Origin: Lachnospiraceae bacterium UBA935
GTDB taxonomy: Bacteria; Bacillota; Clostridia; Lachnospirales; Lachnospiraceae
DNA length: 44,593 nt
Assembly: GCA_002293525.1 (NCBI GenBank)
Contig: DBDJ01000035.1
Span: 1-44,593, forward strand
Reading direction: 5' to 3'
In this document: positions 7,262 to 15,614 of the stretch, in pieces
How the letters are laid out: every line of letters begins with the position of its first letter
Numbering within the stretch: position 1 is the first letter of the stretch
Position numbers and translations under genes: made by a program
The notes under the pieces: model-generated
What the model was told of the DNA's origin: nothing
What the model saw: the letters and a program-made list of their open reading frames with translations, nothing else
The model's database searches: none

Positions 7262-7949
7262 ATGGGAATATATGAGACGTTTGGAGGAACTGTTGTCGGA
7301 TATTCCGCCTGGTGAAAGAGAAGAAGCCTTACAATATTACAACGATTATATCAATGACAGCGACAAAGAGAACGAAGCCGAGGTGCTGGCATCGCTCGGC
7401 ACGCCGGAGCAGGTGGCAGCGACGATCAAGGAAGGACTGGAAGGCGGCGGCGGAGAATTTACGGAAAAAGGTTTCCATGGCGTTTCCGATGAAAACAGCA
7501 ATTCCCTCAGCGAATACCGGGAACCCGTTGTCGAACCGCAGGAAGAGAAAAAAGCGGCGAAAAACCGAGGCTTGTCCGGCGGCGTGATTGCACTGATCGT
7601 TGTATTATGTATCTTTGGTTCGCCAGTCATTATCGGAGCAGCCGGTTCCGCTCTGGGTTTTATCTTATCTTGCTTTACGATCTTCTTTGCCTTGGTATTA
7701 GGCTTCGGGGCATCTGCTCTGATATTGCTGGCATTGGCGATTTTTTTGGCGGTGACCGGGATTATCCAGCTGGCACCCGCCCCGCTGATTGGCTCGGCAC
7801 TGATTGCTGCGGCATTTATTTCCGCCGGCCTGGGTATCCTCTTTTTAGTTCTCACGGTATTGATTACCGGCAAGCTGATCCCCGCCATTTATAAGGGGAT
7901 CGGGTACCTCTTTAATAAATTATTCGGAAAGAAAGGAGTAAAAAACTAA
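7254..7949 (+). CDS. DUF1700 (HAAS-type) membrane protein
   Basis: The product is 231 aa. Residues 1-65 form the HAAS-like helical N-terminus (a cytoplasmic module often paired with PadR), MSRWEYMRRLEELLSDIPPG followed by YYNDYINDSDKENEAEVLASLGTP. A charged linker follows, then three to four hydrophobic segments from about residue 105 to 220. It starts inside padR and its stop overlaps the next ATG (TAATG). PadR-DUF1700-DUF4097 trios are common in Bacillota and are thought to act in envelope stress; the biochemical role is unknown. Confidence 0.88.
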   Translation: MSRWEYMRRLEELLSDIPPGEREEALQYYNDYINDSDKENEAEVLASLGTPEQVAATIKEGLEGGGGEFTEKGFHGVSDENSNSLSEYREPVVEPQEEKKAAKNRGLSGGVIALIVVLCIFGSPVIIGAAGSALGFILSCFTIFFALVLGFGASALILLALAIFLAVTGIIQLAPAPLIGSALIAAAFISAGLGILFLVLTVLITGKLIPAIYKGIGYLFNKLFGKKGVKN

Positions 7950-8788
7950 TGGAAAAATTTATCAAAGGCTGTTTGATTACGGTAGGAATTTTTATTGTAA
8001 CCGGACTGGTCATAGGACTCATTGTAACTTTGATAGGAGGCCGGAATTTTATATCGTTGGCCAGGGAACATGAAATTTCCAGGGACTGGGTCTGGGGATG
8101 GAATTGGAACTGGGGACGGAATGAGCTGACGGTGAATGACGTAATAATCAACGACAAGCAGATGGACGACACGATAAGCAGCATCGGGATAAAAGAGCTG
8201 GATATTGCGGCCGGAGCCTGTGAGTTTATCCTGGAAGAGTGGGATAATGAAGACTTCGGAATCGAAATATCAGGCCGGGGTGACTGCAATTATTATGTAG
8301 ACAGCGGTTGTCTGTATGTGAAAGGGTTCAACAATGTCAGCGGTGATGCCTCAGATAATGAAATCCGCCTGAGTATTCCGCATAGTATCACATTCGAAGA
8401 TATCAGCTTCGATATCGGCGCCTCAAGCGCGGAAGTAAGCGGGATCACGGCGGGAAGCCTGAGTTGCTCGGTAGGAATGGGAGATATGAGCTTTGCCGAG
8501 ACATCTGTGGACAAAGTCAATATGGATGTCGGCATGGGCAACGTCGAGTTTGAAGGGCTGATTGCGAAAGAACTGGCAGCATCCTGTGGCATGGGCAATA
8601 TGAGCCTGATACTGGAAGGAAAAGAAGATGATTATAATTATTCGATCAACTGTGCTGCAGGAAATATCGAGATCGACGGCACCTCCTATTCGATGCTGGC
8701 AGGTGAAAAATCCATTGATAACGATGCCGACCGTGACATCCAGCTTGACTGCGGGATGGGAAACGTGGTAATTGACTTTACCGACTGA
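7949..8788 (+). CDS. DUF4097 beta-strand-repeat membrane-anchored protein
   Basis: The product is 279 aa with one N-terminal transmembrane helix (about residues 8-30). An extracytoplasmic domain of short beta repeats follows (LDIAAGACEFILEEW, ISFDIGASSAEVSGI, and four CGMGN/VGMGN-type turns at residues 177, 194, 211 and 269). This is the DUF4097 right-handed repeat domain seen in YvlB and LiaX-like proteins. In LiaX the family binds peptides and controls the cell-envelope response, so a sensing or shielding role is plausible. It is translationally coupled to the DUF1700 gene. Confidence 0.9.
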   Translation: MEKFIKGCLITVGIFIVTGLVIGLIVTLIGGRNFISLAREHEISRDWVWGWNWNWGRNELTVNDVIINDKQMDDTISSIGIKELDIAAGACEFILEEWDNEDFGIEISGRGDCNYYVDSGCLYVKGFNNVSGDASDNEIRLSIPHSITFEDISFDIGASSAEVSGITAGSLSCSVGMGDMSFAETSVDKVNMDVGMGNVEFEGLIAKELAASCGMGNMSLILEGKEDDYNYSINCAAGNIEIDGTSYSMLAGEKSIDNDADRDIQLDCGMGNVVIDFTD

Positions 8789-8802
8789 AGGAGGGAGATA
8801 AT

Positions 8803-9045
8803 ATGATTGGCGGACTGTTAATCTTGATTCTGATTGTGGTGGTTCTGATCCTCTGTTTCAGCCTGCGTCTGGTAGGCGGCCTGCTGAAGCTGCTGTTCTT
8901 TTTGCTGCTGGGACTGCCGCTGGCGATAGTGCTTTCGGTATGCGGAGCATTGCTGTGTTGTACGATAATCTGTATCCCGCTGGGGCTGGCCTGCTTTAAG
9001 CTGGTGGGATGGGTATTTTCACCGTTAAGGGCGCGGCCAGCATGA
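8803..9045 (+). CDS. Small hydrophobic membrane protein
   Basis: The product is 80 aa and almost entirely hydrophobic, with two to three membrane segments. The end CCTIICIPLGLACFKLVGWVF recalls YccF-like proteins, but the similarity is too weak to name a family. GAAGGAGGGAG is well placed. It lies 14 nt after the DUF4097 gene, in the same operon. Confidence 0.8.
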   Translation: MIGGLLILILIVVVLILCFSLRLVGGLLKLLFFLLLGLPLAIVLSVCGALLCCTIICIPLGLACFKLVGWVFSPLRARPA

Positions 9046-9115
9046 AAAGATGATAATTTGACTATATTCTCAATAAAATTAGTATAGAATTATTATTATA
9101 ATAGGAGGAAATGCT

Positions 9116-9322
9116 ATGAACAACAATTACAAACGGTTGCTACGTTCCAGTACCAATAGATCGATATGCGGCGTGTGCGGCGGAATCGGGGAATATTTGG
9201 GGATAGATCCTTCGGTCGTGCGGCTGGTCTGGATCATCGCCAGTTTTTGCAGCATCGGGATGGGGGCTTTGATTTATTTCATTGCCGCACTGGTAATTCC
9301 GCAGGAAATCCCGCAGGAATAG
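9116..9322 (+). CDS. PspC-domain envelope-stress protein
   Basis: The product is 68 aa, all PspC domain: LLRSSTNRSICGVCGGIGEY is followed by LGIDPSVVRLVWIIA and one hydrophobic helix ending in LVIPQE. It has AGGAGG. A 70-nt AT-rich gap separates it from the previous gene, so it may have its own promoter. PspC proteins act in membrane stress. Its position after DUF4097 mirrors the Bacillus yvl-type cluster. Confidence 0.92.
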   Translation: MNNNYKRLLRSSTNRSICGVCGGIGEYLGIDPSVVRLVWIIASFCSIGMGALIYFIAALVIPQEIPQE

Positions 9323-9335
9323 GGAAAAGCCGACG

Positions 9336-10337
9336 CTATAGCGGCGCTGACGTCCCTTGCAGCAATAGGGTAAAACAAAGGGACGTCCCGTATTCCGCAG
9401 GTATTAAATGGGCCTTCAGGTCGCCGAGCATGGTTTCCGCCAGATGTCTGGCGACCGTCAGGCCCAGTCCGGTGCTGTCGGACCGACGGGAATTATCCTG
9501 CCGGTAAAACCGGTCAAATAAATGTTCCACATCATATTCTGTCATTGGCTCCGTATCATTGGTGAGCAAAACGGCAATATTCTTTTCCCCTTTCTCCATG
9601 TCAGGGATGTTAATTTTCTCAAGATCTAAAATTATTTCAATATGCAGAAAACTTTTGGCATACCGTCCGGCATTTTGATACAGGTTAGCAAAGATGCGTT
9701 CCAATGCTTCGATATCGCCCTTTACCCAAACCGGATATGCCGTCAGGTCAGTATCTACGGTCAGATGGGCCTCGTTCAGCACCTGATAATGGTCGGTCAG
9801 GGTTTCTCGGATGAGACGGCAGATATCCACTTCTTGCATCTGTAATTCATAGTCTTCGGCATAGAATCGAGAAAAAGAGTAAAATTGGGACACCAGTTTT
9901 TCCATAGACATGGCTTTCCGTTCCAGGATAACCAGAATATCCTGTATATCCAGGATATCCTGCTCATTAATATCCTGCTCATGGGTATCCTGAATAATAA
10001 GTGGATCTTTCATCATGCGCAGATAGCCAAGAATCACTGTCAGCGGGGTTCGAAGGTCATGGCTGATGTTTGCGATCTGAACCTGGAATTCTTTTTCCCG
10101 CATTTCATAACTGAGCCGTTCCTTTCGCACTTCCGTCAAGACACTGTTAACAGCTTCCATCAGTGTTTCCATGCTACGGTCGGGTATGGGGAGGTGCAGG
10201 ATGCGGTTCTGGGAAATGTCGTCCCGGATGTCTCGCAGGTTTTTATCTGCTTCTCGAAGTGCATGCCGGATCAGATAATACCGTATCATATAATACCCCC
10301 CTACGATGACAGTCAAACCCAGCAATAAATGTAACAT
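9336..10337 (-). CDS. Sensor histidine kinase, orphan
   Basis: The product is 333 aa. ATG 10337 follows GGGAGGTGTAGGT. There is one N-terminal transmembrane helix, then a HisKA domain with phosphoacceptor His in NISHDLRTPLTVILGYL. The HATPase has an N-box (NLYQNAGRY) and G2 box (STGLGL), but the G1 box reads NDTEPMTE rather than DNGxG, which is common in the short ABC-linked kinases. There is no extracellular sensor domain. It is downstream of an ABC permease, in the manner of bacitracin/lantibiotic-type detoxification modules. No response regulator is present. Its 3' end runs through a dyad with GGGACGTCCC at 9349-9390. Confidence 0.9.
   Translation of the reverse strand: MLHLLLGLTVIVGGYYMIRYYLIRHALREADKNLRDIRDDISQNRILHLPIPDRSMETLMEAVNSVLTEVRKERLSYEMREKEFQVQIANISHDLRTPLTVILGYLRMMKDPLIIQDTHEQDINEQDILDIQDILVILERKAMSMEKLVSQFYSFSRFYAEDYELQMQEVDICRLIRETLTDHYQVLNEAHLTVDTDLTAYPVWVKGDIEALERIFANLYQNAGRYAKSFLHIEIILDLEKINIPDMEKGEKNIAVLLTNDTEPMTEYDVEHLFDRFYRQDNSRRSDSTGLGLTVARHLAETMLGDLKAHLIPAEYGTSLCFTLLLQGTSAPL
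9349..9387. repeat. Inverted repeat with GGGACGTCCC core at the end of the kinase gene
   Basis: GACGTCCCTT (9349-9358) pairs with AAGGGACGTC (9378-9387) around a 19-nt loop. It lies within the last codons of the kinase. On the minus strand a second small dyad with GCCGCTATAGCGTCGGC and TTTTCC follows, so the pair may terminate both convergent transcripts. Confidence 0.55.
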
Positions 10338-10379
10338 ACCTACACCTCCCACAATTAAGTACCTTCCAGAACTTCACTT

Positions 10380-11159
10380 TTAAAATTGTAAGTCTCTTTT
10401 ACGAAGCAGCAGCAAGCCTGCCGCCCCGGCGATGACAACACTGACTCCGCCGGTAATCAGACATTTGATCATGCCATCGGTTGTATCCCATAGGACAATA
10501 CACTGAGACATATTCATTACTACGCCGGTTCTGAAAATATTAACCGGAAACCACATAGCAACCTTCATCACCGCATCAAACCTAAGTCCCATATAGAAAA
10601 GCACCGTAGGCAATATCTGAATCAATAAAAACCATATAATCATACCGACAGTCGTACTCTCAAAAAGCTCAAAAATCAGTATTCCCAGTACCAAAGCGGC
10701 AACAGCAGTCAGGGATACTGCCGGGATTTCCCGTAGCAGAGTACCGATTCCTGCCGGTCCCTCATGCTTAAGCAGCAGCATGGCACTACCGATGAAAACG
10801 CTCATCACCGTTGCCAGAATAACCAGCGAAGTGATCAGACTTACAATACATTTACCGATGAAAATCTCCGTCCGGGACACTCCATAGGCGACGGTATTCC
10901 GCAAGTTGCCGTTGCGTCTGCCGGATTCATAAAGAACCGCCGCAATGATGCAGGCGATATAACAGTATATCATGGGATTGATAATAATATTGGAATAAGA
11001 AAAAGAAGTCGTCCCATATCTGAAGCCCGGTGTTATGCCGTCAGTCCAATGTAAAATCAGGTTAACCAGAAGCGGGAGGGCAGTGAGAACAGCCACTGTC
11101 ATATAAACTGCTCTGCTATGCGTTACCCGATATATTTCACTTTTCATATAGTTTAACAT
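10380..11159 (-). CDS. ABC-2 type transporter permease
   Basis: The product is 259 aa. ATG 11159 lies in TGATG, overlapping the ATPase stop, with AAGGAGGGG upstream. About six hydrophobic segments follow a short N-terminal MLNYMKSEIYRVTHSRAVY, typical of permeases of the peptide-antibiotic immunity class. The segment YESGRRNGNLRNTVAYGVSRTE, seen here in part, is a family hallmark. Its partner ATPase is truncated, so the transporter is probably not functional unless another ATPase substitutes. Confidence 0.87.
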   Translation of the reverse strand: MLNYMKSEIYRVTHSRAVYMTVAVLTALPLLVNLILHWTDGITPGFRYGTTSFSYSNIIINPMIYCYIACIIAAVLYESGRRNGNLRNTVAYGVSRTEIFIGKCIVSLITSLVILATVMSVFIGSAMLLLKHEGPAGIGTLLREIPAVSLTAVAALVLGILIFELFESTTVGMIIWFLLIQILPTVLFYMGLRFDAVMKVAMWFPVNIFRTGVVMNMSQCIVLWDTTDGMIKCLITGGVSVVIAGAAGLLLLRKRDLQF

Positions 11160-11770
11160 CAATAAACCCCTCCTTGATTTAAATTCATATAATACTCTTC
11201 CAGAGAAGAATGGCATTTCCGAAGCCCTTTTATATAGATGCCATTATCTGCCGCCAGCTGGCCGCAAGAATCCAGATCCATCGCCATATTGAAGATGCGG
11301 ATCGTTTTATCGGGAAGGACGATAAAAGCCGATTCCGGCAGCTGGCTGCTTAACAGCATGGCATATTTTTCCGGCTCTGAGACTGCGATTTCTACGTAGT
11401 CGGCACATTTCTCGTAAAGCTGTGATGCCGATATTTCTTCCAGCAGCCTTCCTTTCTTTAAGAAGCCAAAAGTCGTGGCTGTCTGCTGCAGCTCACTCAG
11501 AATATGGCTGGAAAGCAGGATTGTAATATTTTTTTCTTCATTCAGCCGGCGAAAAAGTTTACGTAGTTCCAGGATACCACTGGGATCAAGGCCATTGATC
11601 GGCTCATCCAAAATCAGCAGCTGCGGCTCCCCCATCATTGCGATGGCCAGACCCAGCCTTTGTTTCATCCCGAGAGAAAGATTACGGCATTTACTCTTTT
11701 GCTTTTCCCAGATACCGGTCAATCTCAGGACTTCAGTATTTGAATAAAGTATATCTTGCATAATATTAAA
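11159..11770 (-). pseudogene. ABC transporter ATPase, 5'-truncated
   Basis: Only the C-terminal two-thirds of an ABC ATPase remain. The signature NLSLGMKQRLGLAIAMM, Walker B LLILDEPINGLDP and the H-loop LLSSHILSE are intact. Recognisable homology begins about 20 residues before the signature. The Walker A motif and Q-loop are absent, replaced by MYFYLVRGTLYFN-like sequence without similarity. Without Walker A it cannot bind ATP normally, so I call it a deletion remnant. The deletion probably also removed a response regulator, since kinase and permease remain. Confidence 0.85.
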
Positions 11771-11942
11771 ATAAAGAGTACCACGAACTAAATAAAAGTA
11801 CAATGGTAACGCATTTACTATCCGATAACTAAGCCTCTAAAATATAAAAGGATTTCAACTCATAAAGTCAAAATCCTGCCCTCTTCACATCCTTCACGCT
11901 TCCAGACGCCATTAACAGCTCTTCCAGTTAGTTATAAAGCCT

Positions 11943-11968
11943 GGGAGAACGACCCCAGTCGTTCTCCC
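11943..11968 (-). terminator. Strong hairpin downstream of ahcY
   Basis: An 11-bp stem GGGAGAACGAC/GTCGTTCTCCC has a CCCA loop. On the minus strand it is followed by AGGCTTTATAAC. Together with the adjacent long dyad it separates ahcY from the decayed ABC locus. Confidence 0.6.
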
Positions 11969-12029
11969 GTGTAAAGCTTTAGATTTTCTTAGCCATGGTA
12001 CTTTCATGGCTTAGAAAATCTCTTTACAC
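11969..12029 (-). repeat. Long imperfect hairpin at the 3' end of ahcY
   Basis: GTGTAAAG (11969-11976) pairs with CTTTACAC (12022-12029). Inside that, AGATTTTCTTAGCCATG (11981-11997) pairs with CATGGCTTAGAAAATCT (12005-12021) with one mismatch. It begins 2 nt after the ahcY stop codon and could form part of a double terminator or 3' stabilising structure. Confidence 0.7.
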
Positions 12030-12030
12030 T

Positions 12031-13278
12031 TTACACTTTCCACCCCTCCAGATACGCTTCCTGCGCCTCCGTCAGGACATCAATCGTCACCTTCATACTG
12101 CTTAATTTCCTCAGGGCAACCTCTTGGTCGATTGTTTCCGGTACGTCGATGATCATGGAGGCAATCTCTTCTTTATGCAGTGTCAGATACTGGGCGCTCA
12201 ATGCCTGAATGGCAAAACTCATATCCATGATTTCGGCCGGATGGCCGTCGCCGGCGGCCAGGTTGACCAGGCGGCCCTCGGCAAGTATGTAAATCCATTT
12301 ATCTCCCAGCCGGTAGCCGGTAATGTTTTTCCTTTTTTCCTCGGTCTCATCGGCAATCTGCGCCAGCCTTTCCATGTTGATTTCCACATTGAAATGTCCC
12401 GCATTGCACAGAATCGCGCCGTCCTTCATCAGACGGAAATCAGCTTCACCGATGACGTCTTTGCAACCGGTTACGGTGACAAAGATGTCGCCAAGCGGTG
12501 CCGCCTGCTTCATTTCCATTACGTCAAATCCGTCCATTAGGGCTTCTATGGCCTTGACCGGATCGATCTCCGTAATGATGACGTTCGCTCCGAAACCTTT
12601 GGCGCGCATCGCTACGCCCTTGCCGCACCAGCCATAGCCGGCCACGACGACGGTCTTGCTGGCAACGATCAGGTTGGTAGTCCGGTTGATTCCGTCCCAT
12701 ACGGATTGACCGGTTCCGTACCGATTATCAAAGAGATGCTTGCACTGGGCGTTGTTGACCAGGACCATCGGGAACTTCAATACTCCGGCTTTATCCATGG
12801 CCAGCAGCCGGAGGATGCCGGTCGTGGTTTCTTCACAGCCGCCGATAATATCGGGGATCAGCTGCGGATATTCGTTATGAATCAGATTGACAAGGTCGCC
12901 GCCGTCATCGATCACGATATTTGGTCCCGCTTCCACCGTTTTCTTCAGATGAAGCTCATATTCTTCGGCGGTGGCCCCGTGCCAGGCATACACATTCATC
13001 CCGGCATCCGCTAGGGCGGCAGCAACGTCATCCTGAGTGGACAGTGGGTTGCTGCCGGTAATAAACATTTCGGCGCCGCCGGCGGCCAGAACGTGGCACA
13101 AATAGGCGGTCTTGGCCTCTAAATGGATGGACAGGGCAATCCGCAGGCCCGTAAAAGGTTTGTTTTCAAGAAATTCCGCTTCGATGCTGTTCAGTATCGG
13201 CATGTTATTTTTTACCCAGGCAATTTTTTTCTTACCTTCACCGGCTAACCGGATGTCTTTGATTTCACTCTTATGCAT
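12031..13278 (-). CDS. ahcY: Adenosylhomocysteinase (short archaeal/thermophile-like form)
   Basis: The product is 415 aa. The enzyme hydrolyses S-adenosylhomocysteine (or S-inosylhomocysteine in some anaerobes) to homocysteine. The NAD-binding Rossmann motif VVVAGYGWCGKGVA is preceded by FDNRYGTGQSVWDGINR, and GHFNVEI and AAGDGHPAEIMD are present. The 40-residue insertion and the C-terminal KxxHYRY tail of the long bacterial/eukaryal enzymes are missing; it ends YLEGWKV as archaeal and Thermotoga-type enzymes do. It is 35 nt downstream of the deaminase gene and is probably co-transcribed, which suggests a deaminate-then-hydrolyse route for SAH. Confidence 0.95.
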   Translation of the reverse strand: MHKSEIKDIRLAGEGKKKIAWVKNNMPILNSIEAEFLENKPFTGLRIALSIHLEAKTAYLCHVLAAGGAEMFITGSNPLSTQDDVAAALADAGMNVYAWHGATAEEYELHLKKTVEAGPNIVIDDGGDLVNLIHNEYPQLIPDIIGGCEETTTGILRLLAMDKAGVLKFPMVLVNNAQCKHLFDNRYGTGQSVWDGINRTTNLIVASKTVVVAGYGWCGKGVAMRAKGFGANVIITEIDPVKAIEALMDGFDVMEMKQAAPLGDIFVTVTGCKDVIGEADFRLMKDGAILCNAGHFNVEINMERLAQIADETEEKRKNITGYRLGDKWIYILAEGRLVNLAAGDGHPAEIMDMSFAIQALSAQYLTLHKEEIASMIIDVPETIDQEVALRKLSSMKVTIDVLTEAQEAYLEGWKV

Positions 13279-13313
13279 TTTGATGGACTCCTTTTCTTTT
13301 TGTAGTTTTTGGT

Positions 13314-14654
13314 TTATAGAACTTTGATCCGACTTTTTATTTGATTGATGTGTTCGTATACTTCTTTTTCATTGATATTGACGAAACGCTTGTTTTCTAA
13401 GACAAATTCGCCGTTAATAATCACGCTCTCGATTTCCGAACCATTCATGGAATAAATAAGTGCGGAAATAAGGTTGTCGGAGGGATTTAGTTGCGGGATA
13501 TCCAGGTCAATAATGGCAAGATCAGCCATCATTCCGACGTCAATGCGTCCCAGCAGCGGCTCTCCCAAGGCCTTGGCAGCATTACCCGTTGCCATATTAA
13601 ATGTTTCCTCGGCTTTCATGGCACAGGCATCGGCATGGATACCCTTTTGAATCATTGACAGCATCGTCATTTCTCGGAACAGGTTCAAAGTATTGTTGCT
13701 TGCGGTTCCATCAGTACCGATACAGACATTGATACCCGCCTGCATCATCTCCCGAACCGGCGCAAAGCCATTACCAAGCTTCATGTTACTGACCGGGTTA
13801 GTCACGACACTGACATTGTGCTTTTTCAGTATCATGATGTCTTCTTCCGTGATATGGACACAATGAGCGGCAATGACCGGAACTTGGAAAAACCCGATGC
13901 TGTCCAGCAATTGAACCGGTGTCATCCCGTGCTGGGCGATGCAGTTATCGACTTCGTTCTTCGATTCGGAAACGTGAATATGTAGAGGAAGCTGATGGAG
14001 GCAGGCCAGGTCGCTGACATATTTCAGGAATTCCGTATCACAGGTATAAACAGCATGGGGTGCCAGACTAAAACTGATTAGGCCGTGAGTAGCTTGTGTT
14101 GTCTGCATTTCGTCAAAAGCTTCTTTGATACGATGGCTTTTGTAATTGTCGCCGGTTTCGGTTTCGTTATTATGGTCAGAAGGATCGGCCGACCAGGTAT
14201 CTTCGGCATTGCCGACCAGGCCCCGGGATACTTTAGCCCGCATTCCTATTTTAGCGGCTGCCCGGACGGTCTGATCCCGGAACATGTGCATATCCAGAAA
14301 ACAGGTGGTGCCGGATCTGATCATTTCCATGCAGGCAAGCAGGGTTCCCCAGTAGGCGTCTTCCGCCGTCAGCCGGTCCTCCATGGGCAGGATGTTTTTA
14401 AACAGCCAGTCGTCAAAAGCCAAGTCGTCAGCAGCATTGCGAAATAATGTCATATAGGCATGAGTGTGTGAATTGATCAGGCCCGGGATAATTAGTTTAT
14501 TTCTGGCATCTACTTTCCTGACTGCCGTAAATTCCGCAGGGCAGTCGCCGATAGCGATTATTTTGTTACCGCTGATGTAGAGGTTTTTTTGTTCGATTTT
14601 ATAGGTATCCTTGTGTTGTAACAGAAGTTGGCCATTGGTTAATAATATATTCAT
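13314..14654 (-). CDS. mtaD: 5-methylthioadenosine/S-adenosylhomocysteine deaminase
   Basis: The product is 446 aa from ATG 14654. A GTG at 14684 would make it longer but sits on the -10 element, so it is excluded. It is an amidohydrolase-superfamily protein. The metal ligands are visible as NSHTHAYM near residue 60, HIHVSES, AHCVHI and the Asp of GTDGTASNN. The family deaminates the adenine ring of MTA, SAH or 5'-deoxyadenosine. Next to ahcY, SAH or its inosyl product is the likely substrate and intermediate. RBS GAAAGGAAAG. Confidence 0.9.
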   Translation of the reverse strand: MNILLTNGQLLLQHKDTYKIEQKNLYISGNKIIAIGDCPAEFTAVRKVDARNKLIIPGLINSHTHAYMTLFRNAADDLAFDDWLFKNILPMEDRLTAEDAYWGTLLACMEMIRSGTTCFLDMHMFRDQTVRAAAKIGMRAKVSRGLVGNAEDTWSADPSDHNNETETGDNYKSHRIKEAFDEMQTTQATHGLISFSLAPHAVYTCDTEFLKYVSDLACLHQLPLHIHVSESKNEVDNCIAQHGMTPVQLLDSIGFFQVPVIAAHCVHITEEDIMILKKHNVSVVTNPVSNMKLGNGFAPVREMMQAGINVCIGTDGTASNNTLNLFREMTMLSMIQKGIHADACAMKAEETFNMATGNAAKALGEPLLGRIDVGMMADLAIIDLDIPQLNPSDNLISALIYSMNGSEIESVIINGEFVLENKRFVNINEKEVYEHINQIKSRIKVL

Positions 14655-14685
14655 TGTGGGCTTTCCTTTCTTTGAGTCTGCCACT

Positions 14686-14714
14686 ATTATAACTATTTTG
14701 AATGATTAAGGCAA
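14686..14714 (-). promoter_or_regulatory. Promoter of mtaD-ahcY
   Basis: On the minus strand, TTGCCT (14709-14714) is followed by a 17-nt spacer and TATAAT (14686-14691). Transcription would begin about 25 nt upstream of ATG 14654, which settles the start codon. Confidence 0.75.
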
Positions 14715-14836
14715 GCTTAGATTTATTTAGATTTATTATGGAATGTAACCTATTTCAGGAACTGCTGATTATAAATAAAATACTGTAAAAAGTATAAATT
14801 AAAATAAAGCAAAAAAACAGTCATAATAAATATGCG

Positions 14837-14864
14837 TTGCGATTTTAATATATTATGATAAAAT
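14837..14864 (+). promoter_or_regulatory. Possible promoter of the ABC exporter
   Basis: TTGCGA, 16 nt and TAAAAT lie about 40 nt upstream of the ATPase start, in AT-rich DNA. The match is moderate. Confidence 0.4.
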
Positions 14865-14903
14865 ATAAGAAACATAAAGCTTATTTTATTAGAAGGGAAC
14901 ATA

Positions 14904-15614
14904 ATGGCAACGATCCAAATCACCAACCTTTACAAAAGATTTGGCCGCTTTACCGCCCTAAACGGCGTCAATATGAGCGTAGAACCCGGAGAAGTCCACG
15001 CGTTTCTGGGGCCTAACGGCGCCGGCAAGACCACCACGCTTCGTTGCCTGCTCGGTATCCTGAAAGCAAGCGACGGCGAGATCAAGCTGTTTGGCCGTGA
15101 TGCCTTCCGGGATGCGGTGGATCTTCACAGGCGGCTGGCTTATGTGCCGGGAGATGTCAACCTGTGGGATAACCTGACCGGCGGTGAGGTCATCGACTTA
15201 TTTCTGGCGCTTCGCGGGACGAGGCCCGACAAGGAAAGGCGGGATGCCTATTTACAGCGTTTTGAATTGGATCCGACGAAAAAATGTCGTACATACTCGA
15301 AGGGAAACCGTCAAAAGGTCGCGTTGGTTGCCGCCCTTGCTTCGGAGGTGGAACTTTACGTTCTGGATGAACCGACCAGCGGCTTAGATCCGTTATTGGA
15401 AAAAACCTTCCAGGACTGCATCGGGGAACTGAAGAAACAGGGCAAGTCCGTGTTGCTTTCGAGTCATATCATGAGCGAGGCAGAGCGGCTGGCTGACAGC
15501 GTAAGCATTATCAAGGAAGGGTTGATCGTTTTTGACGGGCCGATGTCGCAGGTACTGGAACAGGGTATCGGGCTGGAAGAACTGTTTTTGTCCGAGTATG
15601 AGGGGAGATCATGA
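14904..15614 (+). CDS. ABC exporter ATP-binding protein
   Basis: The product is 236 aa, complete. Walker A is GPNGAGKTTTLR, the signature YSKGNRQKVALVAALAS (SKGNR in place of LSGGQ), Walker B LYVLDEPTSGLDP and the switch His LLSSHIMSEAERL. This divergent signature is typical of CcmA/multidrug-type exporters. It overlaps the permease gene start by 4 nt. RBS AGAAGGGAAC. Confidence 0.94.
   Translation: MATIQITNLYKRFGRFTALNGVNMSVEPGEVHAFLGPNGAGKTTTLRCLLGILKASDGEIKLFGRDAFRDAVDLHRRLAYVPGDVNLWDNLTGGEVIDLFLALRGTRPDKERRDAYLQRFELDPTKKCRTYSKGNRQKVALVAALASEVELYVLDEPTSGLDPLLEKTFQDCIGELKKQGKSVLLSSHIMSEAERLADSVSIIKEGLIVFDGPMSQVLEQGIGLEELFLSEYEGRS

Noticed and set aside
11943..12029. Terminal inverted repeat of a small transposon
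   Set aside because: No transposase, target duplication or second end is visible. Position after the ahcY stop fits terminator or 3' structure better.
14655..14684. GTG-initiated N-terminal extension of the MTA/SAH deaminase
   Set aside because: The GTG lies on the TATAAT -10 element, upstream of the expected transcription start, and has no ribosome binding site.
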